In this document: positions 37,156 to 45,637 of the stretch, piece after piece
How the letters are laid out: each line of letters starts with the position of its first letter
Numbering within the stretch: position 1 is the stretch's first letter
NCBI RefSeq assembly: GCF_015209725.1
Contig: NZ_CP063656.1
Location: 1,905,001 to 1,969,000 of the forward strand
Direction of reading: 5' to 3'
Length of the DNA stretch: 64,000 bases
From: Lysobacter ciconiae
Lineage (GTDB): Bacteria > Pseudomonadota > Gammaproteobacteria > Xanthomonadales > Xanthomonadaceae
The notes under the pieces: model-generated
What the model was told of the DNA's origin: nothing
What the model saw: only the letters and a program-made list of their open reading frames with translations
Database searches by the model: none
Made by a program: the position numbers and the translations under genes

Positions 37156-37911
37156 CTAGTGGGGCGCAGCTGCAACCGGACGGTTGTCGAGTCGGCGCGT
37201 CAGACGCTCGACGTTCACCAGCGACAGCAAGTGCGCGTAGATCCAGCCCAGATCCCCACTGCTGGCCAACTCCTGCAATGCCTTGCCTTTCAGCTCCCGC
37301 AGCTTCTGTTCGTCAACCACGAAGAAACCATCGAGAGTGAATTCCGTGCCGCCCACCGGCTGCACCCGCACCTGCTTGAGCTGCAGAAGATCGAGCTTGG
37401 CCAGCTTGCTGCTGAAAGCTCGGGTACGTGCCAGATGGACCTGGTACTCCTGCAGGAACTTGAGTGCATTGGCGAGCAACGGCGTGTCCTTGCCGTCGGC
37501 GTCGAACAGCGGCTCACCGTCATCGCCTTCCTCCACCAGTCCCTTGAAGGCGGCATCCAGACAAACCGTGAAATCCTGTTCCTGACCATCCTTCTCGGCC
37601 AACACGAACGGGTAGCGACGCAGGAAAGCGGGCACATAGGCATCCGCCTGCCACTGGCCGGCCTCGTCCACCATCAGGTTCTGCTGCGGCCGGAGCCCCA
37701 GCAACGCCGCAGGCACGACGGCATCCGGCGAGTTGCCTGCAAATACGATCGGGTAGTGACAGGCGGCGCGGGCAAACTCCGAGCACGCCAGCGGAACCGA
37801 GTTCAGATGCGAGGCGAACAGGAAGTCCCCCTGCGTCGCGCGGATACGCAGATCCTTGTGCGCCACCCGGTTCAACTGCATCGGGCGTTCGTAGATCAAA
37901 AGCTGTTTCAT
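37156..37911 (-). CDS. SapC family protein
   Basis: The 251-residue product starts at MKQLLIYERPMQLNR (ATG at 37911, GGGGG five bases upstream). It matches the SapC family, named after an S-layer-associated gene of Campylobacter but without a defined biochemical role. Recognisable features are the N-terminal LNRVAHKDLRI, EFARAACHYPIVFA, AYVPAFLRRYPFVLAE and the C-terminal LSLVNVERLTRRL. No signal peptide or membrane helix is evident, so it is probably cytoplasmic. It lies between a transmembrane Ser/Thr kinase gene (103 bases upstream) and the giant tpsA gene (106 bases downstream), all on one strand. A role in adhesin regulation or assembly is an inference from position only. Confidence 0.85.
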   Translation of the reverse strand: MKQLLIYERPMQLNRVAHKDLRIRATQGDFLFASHLNSVPLACSEFARAACHYPIVFAGNSPDAVVPAALLGLRPQQNLMVDEAGQWQADAYVPAFLRRYPFVLAEKDGQEQDFTVCLDAAFKGLVEEGDDGEPLFDADGKDTPLLANALKFLQEYQVHLARTRAFSSKLAKLDLLQLKQVRVQPVGGTEFTLDGFFVVDEQKLRELKGKALQELASSGDLGWIYAHLLSLVNVERLTRRLDNRPVAAAPH

Positions 37912-38014
37912 GGTGTCCCCCTGACAGGATGTAAGACCTATTGGGAGTACCGTGGAAAGTGACTGCTTCCTATCAACGTTCTGGAACAGCGGACTCATTT
38001 CGTGCCGCGATGGG

Positions 38015-40753
38015 TCATCCAGCCTGCGCCAGCAACCCATCCACCTGTTGCAGCAGCGCGGAACCGGGCAACAATTGCGCGCGCAGAACCGGTACGGCCA
38101 GCTCCAGCTCGGTTTGCGCCTCACTCCGACGCCCGAGCAGCAGCAGACAGCCCGCAACACCCACCCGTTGACGCGCAGACTCCGGATTGCTCTCACCAAA
38201 AGTCGCTGCCGCCAATCGTAAAGAGCGCTGCCGGACCGCCAGTGCCGCCGCGGAATCGCCGGCGGCCTCCGCCAGCAGCGCCTCGGCTTCATACCGCTGG
38301 AGACGCTGGGGATAGGGCATGTCGATCATCGTCAAGGTGTCCAGGAGCCCAGCGGCAACCTCCGTTTCCCCCGCACCGATATGCCATTGGATCCGGACCA
38401 GCCTTGCTTCCAGCCGCGCCGGCGCATCCTCGGGCAGCGATTCGGCCAATCCTGCATCGGCGTGTTCGATCAACGGCCATGCCTGCTGGAATTCTCCGCG
38501 ACTGGTCAGCAGCTGTGCCAGGCCGACTTCACCACGCATGCTGATGGGTGAATCGACCCCCAGCTTCTGTTTGCGGATCTCCCACGACTGGCGATACAAC
38601 CTCTCGGCGCCGGCCAGATCGCCGCGTGCCTCCTGCAAAGTCCCGTAGTTATACAGCGCCATTGCCTGGCCGATGCTGTCCAAACCCTCCACCACCTCAC
38701 CCAGGGCCAAGCGTGCCTGATGCTGTTGATCGGCACTGCGGTAATCACCCCAGTCCTGATACAGATCGGCCAGCGCCTCGTGCTGTAGCAACACGAAACT
38801 GCTCTGCGGTCCATACAGGGCAATGGCCCGCTGCATGCCCTCCTGCAACAGCGGGAGCGCTTCGGCGTAGCGTCCCTGTTCGCGCAGGATCTGGGCCAGC
38901 CGGGTTTCCACGGCGTGCGACAGACTGGTCCCGCGGCGAGGCAATGCTGCGATGACGCTGCGGAACTGCTGTTCGGCAGCTGCCTGCTTGCCCCACCGCC
39001 AATACATCAACCCCAGATTGTGCTTCACCATCGCCAACCGGGCCGGACCGTCCTGCCCCGGAAGCGCACTGTGGATCTCGATCGACCGGTTGAACGCCTG
39101 CTCGGCCTTGTCGAACTGCTGCAGGTTGGTCAACGCCAGGGCCTGGGCGTTGTATATCTGCGCCTTCTGGAATTTCGCCCCGCGACCCACCAGCAACGCG
39201 AGTCCGCGATTGGCCATTTCCAGCCCGGCCGCGCCATCGCCACTGCGGGTCCGCTCAATGGACAAGTCGCTCATGACCGCCGCTGCATCCACCGCCCGCC
39301 CGATCCGCGGGTCCAGCAGGCTGTCCGCTGCCTCCCGCAACAGCTTCTCGGCCTGCAGCGGCACGCCCAGATTCTGGTAAGCCTGCCCCAACACCGAGCG
39401 CATACGCGCCAGTTGTACTGGAGCGTCCTCCAGATCCCGCGCTACCCGGAACGTGGCATTGTCGAGCAATTGTCGGGCAGTGAGCTCCAGCTCTCCGCGC
39501 TCGGTCCGTTTGCGCGGATCTGCGGTTTCGAAGGCGCCAATCAGGAAATCACTGACCTGGCGGGCGATCGCCGCTTCCTGCTCGGCCTGTTCGCGCGCCT
39601 GCATCAGGCTGAGAGCGAACAGACCGGCAAGTCCGGTTCCCACCACCCCGACCGAGAACGCCCGCCAATGCCGCCGCACTCCCTTCCGCAAGGCATACAG
39701 GCGACCACCCTGACGCGCACCAACCGGCTTATGCACCAGATAGCGGCGTATATCGCTGCTCAACGCGTGCACAGACTGGTATCGGCTGGCGCTGTCCGGA
39801 TGACATGCCATCGCCGCGATGGCGTCCAGATCACCCCGCAGTTGACGCCGCCAGGCCAACGTGGGGCTGGCGTTGTCACTGGGTGCAACCAAGGGCCGGC
39901 ATGCATCATGCAGTTCTCGCGGGACCGGACCACCGCCGAGCAGCTCCAGCAGCATCACACCCAGGCTGTAGACGTCGCTGGCCACGCCAACGGTGTCGCC
40001 GCGCACCAGCTCAGGGCTGGCGTACCGGGGCGTGCAGAAACCGGCCGCCTGCAACTGGTGTGAATCGTTGAGCATCCGGGCAACACCAAAGTCCAACAGG
40101 ACCGGTTGGCCGTCATCCCCTACCAGGACATTGCTGGGTTTGAGGTCGCAGTGGAGCACCAATCGCTCGTGTGCCGCCTGTACGGTTTCGCAGATCGCCA
40201 GGAACATGCCCAGCCGCTGTTTCAGGCCGACGTCGTTTTCCGAGCAATAGCGATCAAGCGGCACCCCTTGCACATACTCCATCACCAGGTACGGTGCGCC
40301 GTCTGGCGTACTGCCACCGTCGTACAAACGGGCGACGTGGGGCAGTTGCAATCCAGCCAGGATCTGCCGCTCGGCCACCAGTCGCTCCGACTCAGCCGCA
40401 CCCGACAAACCATGCAGCAGCTTTATCGCCACCGTGCGCTGGTACAGGCCATCGGCACGTTCGGCCTGGAACACCGTCCCCATGCCCCCACTCGCCAGCT
40501 TGTCCACCAACCGCCACGGTCCCAGCCGCTGACCGACATCCAGTTCCGGGGTGAGGGCGTGCGAGATGATCGTGTCAAGCCGACTGCGCACCCGCGACAA
40601 ACCCACGGTCTGGGCCTGAAGCAGGGCGCATACCTCCTCCGTCAACTCCGCGTCATCGGTCAGCTGAGCCAAGTGCGCGCGCCACTGCTCTTGCGGCAGG
40701 TCGCACACCTGATCGAAAAGGTCTCGGACCCCGTGCCATTTCCCGGTATTCAT
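38015..40753 (-). CDS. Transmembrane Ser/Thr protein kinase with TPR-like C-terminal region (PknS-like)
   Basis: The 912-residue product starts at an ATG with AAGGGG eight bases upstream, overlapping the end of the sigma gene. A short helical N-terminal module (1-70) precedes a Hanks-type kinase: DKLASGGMGTVFQAE (84-98), catalytic lysine K111 (VAIKLL), catalytic loop HCDLKPSN from H201 and LLDFGVAR. The loop reads H-C-D, so the kinase is of the non-RD class. One transmembrane helix (about 365-385, FSVGVVGTGLAGLFALSL) is followed by about 500 residues of helical, TPR-like repeats (EKLLREAADSLL, KAEQAFNRSIEIH, RYAEALPLLQEGMQR) that should be periplasmic. It is paired with an ECF sigma gene 13 bases upstream, as in the EcfK-PknS pairs of Xanthomonas. 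The sigma factor is the most likely substrate. Confidence 0.9.
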   Translation of the reverse strand: MNTGKWHGVRDLFDQVCDLPQEQWRAHLAQLTDDAELTEEVCALLQAQTVGLSRVRSRLDTIISHALTPELDVGQRLGPWRLVDKLASGGMGTVFQAERADGLYQRTVAIKLLHGLSGAAESERLVAERQILAGLQLPHVARLYDGGSTPDGAPYLVMEYVQGVPLDRYCSENDVGLKQRLGMFLAICETVQAAHERLVLHCDLKPSNVLVGDDGQPVLLDFGVARMLNDSHQLQAAGFCTPRYASPELVRGDTVGVASDVYSLGVMLLELLGGGPVPRELHDACRPLVAPSDNASPTLAWRRQLRGDLDAIAAMACHPDSASRYQSVHALSSDIRRYLVHKPVGARQGGRLYALRKGVRRHWRAFSVGVVGTGLAGLFALSLMQAREQAEQEAAIARQVSDFLIGAFETADPRKRTERGELELTARQLLDNATFRVARDLEDAPVQLARMRSVLGQAYQNLGVPLQAEKLLREAADSLLDPRIGRAVDAAAVMSDLSIERTRSGDGAAGLEMANRGLALLVGRGAKFQKAQIYNAQALALTNLQQFDKAEQAFNRSIEIHSALPGQDGPARLAMVKHNLGLMYWRWGKQAAAEQQFRSVIAALPRRGTSLSHAVETRLAQILREQGRYAEALPLLQEGMQRAIALYGPQSSFVLLQHEALADLYQDWGDYRSADQQHQARLALGEVVEGLDSIGQAMALYNYGTLQEARGDLAGAERLYRQSWEIRKQKLGVDSPISMRGEVGLAQLLTSRGEFQQAWPLIEHADAGLAESLPEDAPARLEARLVRIQWHIGAGETEVAAGLLDTLTMIDMPYPQRLQRYEAEALLAEAAGDSAAALAVRQRSLRLAAATFGESNPESARQRVGVAGCLLLLGRRSEAQTELELAVPVLRAQLLPGSALLQQVDGLLAQAG

Positions 40754-40766
40754 GGTCCGCGCCCCT

Positions 40767-41315
40767 TCAGGAGAGTTGCCGGTTCAACCACGCGCGGGCG
40801 AACCGCAGGTCACGATCGACCGTAGGCAGCGATACCCCTAGAACCAGCACGATCTCCTCACGGCTCATACCGCCGAAGTAGGTCAGTTCAATCGCACTGG
40901 CCGCCCGCGGTTCAAGTTCCGCCAGACGATTCAAGGCTTGATGCAGCGCGAGCACCTCATAGACCATGTCCTGCTCGCCAGGCGCTGCGCCGGCATGCGA
41001 CAGGGTCAGCATCTCCACGTTGCCACCGCGCTTGGACGCCGCCCGCGCGCGCGCATGATCCACCAGCACCGCCCGCATTCTCAGCGCGGCCACGGCGACA
41101 AAATGCGTCCGGTCCTTGTAGCCGGCATCGCTCTCCATCAAACGCATCAACGACTCATTGACCAGCGCTGCCGGCTGCAGGGTACTGCTGCCGTGTTGCG
41201 ACAGACGGTTGCGTGCCACCAGCACGAGGTCCGCATAAAGCAGTTCGAATAATTGTTCGCGCGCCTTCAGGTCCCCGCCCTGCCACTGATGCAGCAGGCC
41301 CGTGATATTTTCCAC
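40767..41315 (-). CDS. ECF-type RNA polymerase sigma factor, kinase-associated group
   Basis: A GTG at 41315 (then ENITGLLHQWQGGD) has GGGG eight bases upstream and matches the usual family start, giving 182 residues; GTG at 41321 is an alternative. Region 2 reads ENITGLLHQWQGGDLKAREQ then SSTLQPAALVNESLMRL, HFVAVAALRMRAVLVDHARARAASKRGG. This is the pattern of the TIGR02999/ECF43-like sigma factors found next to Ser/Thr kinases. The acidic DxED motif normally found in region 2.2 is absent. Region 4 (LEPRAASAIELTYFGGMSREEIVLVLGVSLPTVDRDLRFARAWL) is intact. No anti-sigma gene is adjacent, so kinase phosphorylation probably takes over that role. Likely targets include the downstream tps genes. 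Confidence 0.88.
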   Translation of the reverse strand: MENITGLLHQWQGGDLKAREQLFELLYADLVLVARNRLSQHGSSTLQPAALVNESLMRLMESDAGYKDRTHFVAVAALRMRAVLVDHARARAASKRGGNVEMLTLSHAGAAPGEQDMVYEVLALHQALNRLAELEPRAASAIELTYFGGMSREEIVLVLGVSLPTVDRDLRFARAWLNRQLS

Positions 41316-41482
41316 CAACACTTCCCCAAGCTGACAGCGTCTCAAAACGCATGAAGTCGACCGCAAAACAGCTGCAGATGGTACGGCCTGCATCCGTTTC
41401 CGCGTAGCGGGCGACGCACCACCATGACCTCCGACACACCCGGTGCACAGGCATGGGGTCTAATGTCAGCCGGTCCCGGCTT

Positions 41483-41500
41483 CGAAAGGAGCGCCTTTCG
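41483..41500 (+). other. Stem-loop in the leader of M13 copy 2
   Basis: CGAAAGG and CCTTTCG pair perfectly (seven base pairs) around the loop AGCG, 35 bases before the ATG of the downstream M13 gene. It lies in the 220-base divergent region shared with the sigma gene. No clear sigma-70 promoter was identified there. Function unknown. Confidence 0.35.
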
Positions 41501-41535
41501 GGGCTGCCAATCCAACGTCAACGCCGGAGCCACAG

Positions 41536-43653
41536 ATGAACCCGAACAAATCACAGGCCTTCAGGCCGCAGTTGCTGCTGCTCAGCCTGGGCATCGTCAC
41601 CGCCCTGGCTGCATGCTCCAAGCAGGACGCCACGCCCGCCGCTGCCACGTCTTCCGCGGAACCCGCCACCGCGACCCTGACGCTGGATGAGAGCGCCCTG
41701 CCGCCGGTCAACCGCTTCGAGCTTTCCGACCTCGACAAGTCCAAGGACGCCTGCACCGACTTCGGCAGCTACGTCAACGGCACCTGGCTGGCGGCCAACC
41801 CGATTCCCGGCGACCGCACCAGCTGGGGCGCCTTCGAGATGCTGTCGGAGCGCTCCACCGCCGCCCAGCGCCAGCTCGCCGAGCAGGCCGCGGCCGACAC
41901 GAACGCGACCGGCGTGGAAGCCATCGTCGGCAACTTCTGGGCCACCGGAATGGACGAGGAGAAGATCAACGCCCAGGGCATCAAGCCGATCCAGTCGCGC
42001 CTGGACGCCATCGCCGCCCTGGATGACCAGCAGAAGATCGCCGACTACCTGCGCACCAGCGCGGCCGAGGGCGAGAACTTCCTGTTCGGCTTCGGTGCCG
42101 AGGCCGACTTCAAGGCCTCCGACATGAACATCGCCTACGCCGCCCAGGGTGGCCTTGGCCTGCCGGACAAGACCTATTACGTGGACGCCGACAAGGCCGA
42201 CAAACTCGCCGCCTACCAGGCCCACGTCGCCAAGGTGCTTGAACTGTCGGGCATCGACGCTGCCCAGGCCGCCGAACAGGCCAAGCAGGTGGTGGCCTTC
42301 GAGACCCGTCTTGCGAAGGTGTCCAAATCGAGCGAGGAGATGTCCCGCGACGTCTCCCTGTTCTACAACCCCATATCGCCGGCCGAAGCGGACAAGCTGA
42401 CGCCCAATTTCCCGTGGACGACGTTCTTCGAGTCCCAGGGCGTGGCGACGCCAAAGATGTTCTCCCTGGCCATCCCGGCCTTCCACGAGGAAGTCAGCAA
42501 GATGCTGGCCGAGGTGCCGGCCGAGCAGTGGCAGGCCTACCTGCGCTTCCACACCGTGGACGGGGCGTCGCCCTACCTGTCCGATCCGTTCGTGCAGGAG
42601 AACTTCAACTTCTACAGCAAGGCCATGCGCGGCCAGGCGGAGATGAAGGAGCGCGGCAAGCGCGTGCTCGACACCATCGAGGGCGCGACCGGTGAAGCAC
42701 TGGGCCAGCTGTACGTGAATGTCGCTTTCCCGGCGGAGTCCAAGGCGCAGATGGAGCGCCTGGTGGGCAACCTCAGCGACGCGCTGAAGGTCCACCTGGA
42801 AGGGCTGGACTGGATGAGCGATGAGACCAAGGCCAAGGCCATGGAAAAATGGGCCAGCTTCACTCCCAAGATCGGCTTCCCCGACAAGTGGCGTGACTGG
42901 AGCGGCCTGGACACCAGCCGCGACAGCTACATCGACAACGTCATCGCCGCCAACGAGTTCAACTACAAGTGGAATCTGTCCAAGATCGGCAAGCCCGTGG
43001 ACAAGACCGAATGGGGCATGAGCCCGCAGACGGTCAACGCCTACTACAACCCGCTGGCCAACGAGATCGTGTTCCCAGCCGCGATCCTGCAGCCGCCGTT
43101 CTTTGATCCCAACGCCACCGACGAGATGAACTACGGCGGCATCGGCGCGGTGATCGGCCACGAGATGATCCACGGCTACGACGACCAGGGCAGCCGCTTC
43201 GGACCCACCGGCAACATGGAGAACTGGTGGACGCCCGCCGACAGCAAGGGCTTCGAGGCGCGCACCGACAAGCTGATCGCGCAGTTCAACGGGTACGAGG
43301 CGATGCCGGGCAAGCACGTCAACGGCAAGTTGACCCTGGGCGAGAACATCGCCGACCTGGGCGGCCTGGCCGTCGCCTACGACGCGATGAAGAAGGCCAC
43401 TGCCGGCAAGGACGACCCGATGACCGACGGCATGACGCGCGACCAGCGCTTTTTCGCCAACTGGGCAACCGTGTGGCGCCGCAACTTCACCGACGACGAG
43501 CTCAAGGTCCGCCTGGCCACCGACCCGCACGCGCCGGCGAACTTCCGCGCCATTGGTGCGCCGTCGAACATGCCGCAGTTCGCGGCGGCGTTCGAGTGCA
43601 AGCCCGGCCAGCCGATGGTCCGCGCCAAGGACCAGCAGGTGGTGATCTGGTAA
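41536..43653 (+). CDS. M13 family zinc metallopeptidase lipoprotein, copy 2
   Basis: The 705-residue precursor starts at an ATG with GGAG seven bases upstream. A lipoprotein signal peptide ends at ALAAC (C27). The M13 zinc motif HEMIH is at 542-546, with GYDDQGSRFGPTGN and GENIADLGGLAV following; the C-terminus is VIW. It aligns without gaps over long blocks to the peptidase at 14314-16404, for example the shared MSPQTVNAYY, ILQPPFFDP and GGIGAVIGHEMIHGYDDQG. It lies in the same orientation and diverges from the sigma-factor gene. It should degrade peptides at the periplasmic side of the envelope. Confidence 0.93.
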   Translation: MNPNKSQAFRPQLLLLSLGIVTALAACSKQDATPAAATSSAEPATATLTLDESALPPVNRFELSDLDKSKDACTDFGSYVNGTWLAANPIPGDRTSWGAFEMLSERSTAAQRQLAEQAAADTNATGVEAIVGNFWATGMDEEKINAQGIKPIQSRLDAIAALDDQQKIADYLRTSAAEGENFLFGFGAEADFKASDMNIAYAAQGGLGLPDKTYYVDADKADKLAAYQAHVAKVLELSGIDAAQAAEQAKQVVAFETRLAKVSKSSEEMSRDVSLFYNPISPAEADKLTPNFPWTTFFESQGVATPKMFSLAIPAFHEEVSKMLAEVPAEQWQAYLRFHTVDGASPYLSDPFVQENFNFYSKAMRGQAEMKERGKRVLDTIEGATGEALGQLYVNVAFPAESKAQMERLVGNLSDALKVHLEGLDWMSDETKAKAMEKWASFTPKIGFPDKWRDWSGLDTSRDSYIDNVIAANEFNYKWNLSKIGKPVDKTEWGMSPQTVNAYYNPLANEIVFPAAILQPPFFDPNATDEMNYGGIGAVIGHEMIHGYDDQGSRFGPTGNMENWWTPADSKGFEARTDKLIAQFNGYEAMPGKHVNGKLTLGENIADLGGLAVAYDAMKKATAGKDDPMTDGMTRDQRFFANWATVWRRNFTDDELKVRLATDPHAPANFRAIGAPSNMPQFAAAFECKPGQPMVRAKDQQVVIW

Positions 43654-43696
43654 TCGCCCCGCGCGTTTGTGCACCACCGGCCAGCTGATGGCCGCC

Positions 43697-43730
43697 AAAA
43701 GGCCCGGATCGATTCCGGGCCTTTTGTTGT
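43697..43730 (+). terminator. Rho-independent terminator after M13 copy 2
   Basis: AAAAGGCCCGGA (43697-43708) pairs perfectly with TCCGGGCCTTTT (43714-43725) around the loop TCGAT. The T-rich right arm and following GTTGTT serve as the U tract. It separates the peptidase gene from xseA. Confidence 0.88.
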
Positions 43731-43760
43731 TACCGTAGTCCGCCGTCCTGCCCTGCCGCC

Positions 43761-45098
43761 ATGAACTCCCCAGCTCCCGACCACGTCCTCACGCCCAGCC
43801 AGCTCAACACCCTGGCGCGCGACCTGCTGGAAGGGGCATTTCCGCTGGTCTGGATCGAGGCGGAGCTCGGTAATGTGGCCCGCCCGTCGTCGGGGCACCT
43901 GTACTTCACGTTGAAGGATGCGCGCGCGCAGGTGCGTTGCGCGATGTTCAAGCCCAAGAGCACATGGCTGAAGTTCATTCCCCGCGAGGGCACGAAGGTG
44001 CTCGCGCGCGGGCGGCTGACGCTGTACGAGGCGCGCGGCGAGTATCAGATGGTCCTGGACCACATGGAGGAGGCCGGCGAAGGAGCGCTGCGACGGGCGT
44101 TCGAGGAACTCAAGGCGCGCCTGCAGGCCGAAGGCCTGTTCGAGCAGGCGCGCAAGCGCCCGCTGCCGTCTTACCCCGCGCGGATCGGCATCATCACCTC
44201 GCCCAGCGGCGCGGCCGTCCGCGACGTGGTGAGCGTGCTGGCGCGCCGCTTCCCGCTGGTCCAGGCCGAGGTGCTGCCGGTGCAGGTGCAGGGCAATGCC
44301 GCCGCGGGGCAGATCACCGCGATGCTGCAGCGCGCGGCTGCGTCGGGTCGCTACGACATCCTGGTACTTGCCCGCGGCGGTGGCTCGCTGGAAGACCTGT
44401 GGGCGTTCAATGACGAGCAGCTGGCGCGTGCGATTGTCGCTTGCCCGGTCCCCGTGGTCGCTGCGGTCGGCCATGAGACCGACTTCAGCCTGTGCGATTT
44501 CGTCGCCGACGTGCGCGCGCCGACGCCCTCGGTCGCGGCCGAGTTGCTGGTGCCCGCGCACGAGGACGTCACCCGACACCTGCGGGCATTGGAAGCGCGC
44601 CTCGTCAGCCTGCAGTCACTGCACCTGCGTCACGCGATGCAACGGGCCGACCGCGCCGCACTGCGCTTGAACGCCATGCGACCGCGGGCCCGCCTGGACC
44701 TGCTGCACCGGCGCCAGCTCGAGGCGATGCGGCGACTGGACGATGTCCTGCGGCGCAGGCTGAGCGATGCGCGTGTGCGCCTGCGACATGCCGACGCGGT
44801 GCTGCGCCTGCACCATCCGCAACGGCGCATCCAGCGCCTGCGCGAGCGACTCGCGGCGCTCGCCACGCGCCCGCAAGCGGCGGTGGCGCGACGCATGGCC
44901 AACGACGCACTCGCCCTGCGCGGACTGGCCCGGTCGCTGGAGGCGGTCAGCCCGCTGGCGACGGTCGCACGCGGCTACGCGATCGTCCGCCACGAGGACG
45001 GCCGGGTGGTGCGCAGCGTCCTGGACGCCGCGCCCGGTGATGGGCTCCAGCTGCAGCTCGGCGATGGCCGGCTGCGGGTGCGGGTGGAGCCCCGCTGA
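43761..45098 (+). CDS. xseA: Exodeoxyribonuclease VII large subunit
   Basis: The 445-residue catalytic subunit of the single-strand-specific exonuclease has an N-terminal OB-fold (TPSQLNTLARDLLEGAFPLVWIEAELGNVARPSSGHLYFTLKD, in part). The conserved nuclease core follows: RIGIITSPSGAAVRDV, LARGGGSLEDLWAFND and VVAAVGHETDFSLCDFVAD. A long arginine-rich helical region fits the XseB-binding coiled coil. The C-terminus ends with the family ARGYAIV motif region. No Shine-Dalgarno sequence is apparent before the ATG. The small subunit xseB is not in this window. It acts in DNA repair and recombination. Confidence 0.95.
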   Translation: MNSPAPDHVLTPSQLNTLARDLLEGAFPLVWIEAELGNVARPSSGHLYFTLKDARAQVRCAMFKPKSTWLKFIPREGTKVLARGRLTLYEARGEYQMVLDHMEEAGEGALRRAFEELKARLQAEGLFEQARKRPLPSYPARIGIITSPSGAAVRDVVSVLARRFPLVQAEVLPVQVQGNAAAGQITAMLQRAAASGRYDILVLARGGGSLEDLWAFNDEQLARAIVACPVPVVAAVGHETDFSLCDFVADVRAPTPSVAAELLVPAHEDVTRHLRALEARLVSLQSLHLRHAMQRADRAALRLNAMRPRARLDLLHRRQLEAMRRLDDVLRRRLSDARVRLRHADAVLRLHHPQRRIQRLRERLAALATRPQAAVARRMANDALALRGLARSLEAVSPLATVARGYAIVRHEDGRVVRSVLDAAPGDGLQLQLGDGRLRVRVEPR

Positions 45099-45117
45099 CC
45101 TCGCGGTCGGGCGGTGC

Positions 45118-45624
45118 TTACTGCCCGCCGACCGCCGACTTCAACGCCGCCAGGAGCTGTGCGGCCGACGCCTCGCTGGCCGGCGTGGCACGCGGATTGA
45201 GCGTGGACACTGTCGAACCGGCCGCGGCGCTGTTGACCCGAACGAGGAAGTTCGCGCCCTGGTAGCTCAGGTCGAACACACCCAGGGTCTTGGCGCGGTT
45301 TTCGACCGTGACACCGCCAACCGCGGCCAGGGCCTTGTCGATCCGCTCAAACGCCGTGTCGCGGTCCTCGCTCATGCTGAATCCGGCACTGGACGCGGAC
45401 TTGGCGCTGCTCACCGTCTCAGAGGCGGTAACCGGGCCCGCCGGCGCCTCGCCGGTCGCGCTCCCGCCTGCCAGGACCAGGTCCGGTGGCACCTCGAGCG
45501 GGCGTGTCTGCGCGGTATAGAGCGAATTGTCCTTGCGCAGCCAGCTGCAGCCCGACATCGCCACCAGGCCAACAAGGAGAACGCCGGCAACCGCGGCGCG
45601 GGACATCGGGACGGTGGAACGCAT
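45118..45624 (-). CDS. BamC-like outer-membrane lipoprotein
   Basis: The start at MRSTVPMSRAAVAG (ATG at 45624, GGAG six bases upstream) gives 168 residues; the frame runs into dapA upstream but that extension is not protein-like. A lipoprotein signal peptide ends at VAMSGC. The sequence just after it (SWLRKDNSLYTAQTRPLEVPPDL) resembles the N-terminal region of BamC/NlpB that contacts BamD, and the C-terminal part resembles a single BamC helix-grip domain. It is much shorter than the 344-residue E. coli BamC, as expected for Xanthomonad forms. Its place directly after dapA matches the dapA-nlpB order of E. coli. It probably assists outer-membrane protein assembly. Confidence 0.75.
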   Translation of the reverse strand: MRSTVPMSRAAVAGVLLVGLVAMSGCSWLRKDNSLYTAQTRPLEVPPDLVLAGGSATGEAPAGPVTASETVSSAKSASSAGFSMSEDRDTAFERIDKALAAVGGVTVENRAKTLGVFDLSYQGANFLVRVNSAAAGSTVSTLNPRATPASEASAAQLLAALKSAVGGQ

Positions 45625-45637
45625 GGGAATCTCCAGG

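Noticed and set aside
41551..43698. A 715-codon minus-strand open frame over the second M13 gene
   Set aside because: It is the antisense shadow of a well-supported peptidase gene with zinc motif and lipobox. A similar shadow covers the first copy and the DUF885 gene (5783-7672).
45099..45135. Hairpin between convergent xseA and the bamC-like gene as a terminator
   Set aside because: An imperfect GCGGTCGG/CCGACCGC stem overlaps the stop codon, but it has a bulge and no U tract, so support is too weak.
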